Shown here: positions 44,803-44,825 of the stretch, piece by piece
Numbering within the stretch: position 1 is the stretch's first letter
Layout of the letters: each line of letters starts with the position of its first letter
Assembly (NCBI GenBank): GCA_919901745.1
Contig: CAKKPP010000003.1
Span: 1-44,825 of the forward strand
Reading direction: 5' to 3'
DNA length: 44,825 bases
From: Chloroflexota bacterium
GTDB lineage: Bacteria > Chloroflexota > Limnocylindria > Limnocylindrales > CSP1-4
Made by a program: the position numbers and the translations under genes
The notes under the pieces: model-generated
Databases searched by the model: none
Told to the model about the DNA's origin: nothing
The model's input: only the letters and a program-made list of their open reading frames with translations

Positions 44803-44825
44803 GGGCGGTTCCGGTCGCCGGTCTG

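Overview
The window is 44.8 kb of GC-rich (roughly two-thirds G+C) bacterial chromosome centred on a replication-origin locus. I infer Chloroflexota, probably an uncultivated Limnocylindria/Ellin6529-like lineage. The reasons are high GC, the mix of actinobacterial-style lipid genes with Gram-positive-style YidC, Jag and VanW genes, and large PMT-type membrane glycosyltransferases. The taxonomic call is inference only, because no database search was possible.

Layout. 1-4263: the end of a Complex I operon (nuoL partial, nuoM, nuoN), all +. 4260-7638: convergent trehalose genes otsA (+) and otsB (-), then a membrane-anchored thioredoxin (-). 7674-11043: a sortase-fold protein (+), a CorA-like channel and a drug-efflux MFS (both -). 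11100-17513: a + strand operon with its own promoter and a candidate ArsR operator: ArsR regulator, CDP-alcohol (inositol-phosphate) transferase, inositol-3-phosphate synthase, two LpxL/PatA-type acyltransferases, a PHP phosphoesterase and a PimA-like mannosyltransferase. Every junction overlaps by 4 bp except the 88-nt gap before the inositol synthase. It reads as a phosphatidylinositol mannoside (PIM)-like glycolipid pathway. 17520-26840: a glycosylation island with a 1,812-residue fused GT/PMT protein (-), then a membrane GT, a DUF2723 protein and a DPM-like GT2 (+).

26837-35001 (-): bifunctional nuclease, rhomboid, a degenerate PP2C-propeller membrane protein, dciA, recF, dnaN, dnaA. The 382-nt dnaN-dnaA gap holds DnaA-box-like sites, an AT-richer tract and an ATC trinucleotide run, and is the best oriC candidate. 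35467-38362 (+): rpmH, rnpA, yidD, yidC, khpB/jag. 38481-40403: a VanW/YoaR-like wall protein. 40467-40839 (-): tmRNA (ssrA), followed by an MFS transporter (+) and a urease-like pair, ureAB fusion and ureC (+), at the window edge.

Genes overlap very often (ATGA, GTGA, CTAG). At least five monocistronic or first-in-operon genes have a TANNNT -10 element only 6-9 nt before the start codon, which points to widespread leaderless transcription. The points I would follow first are: the PIM-like operon and its PHP enzyme as a candidate phosphatidylinositol-phosphate phosphatase; the PMT with a roughly 410-residue propeller-like insertion; three proteins with altered catalytic motifs (sortase without Cys, PP2C without metal ligands, CorA with GMS instead of GMN); and the urease-like alpha subunit whose flap Cys is Asn.
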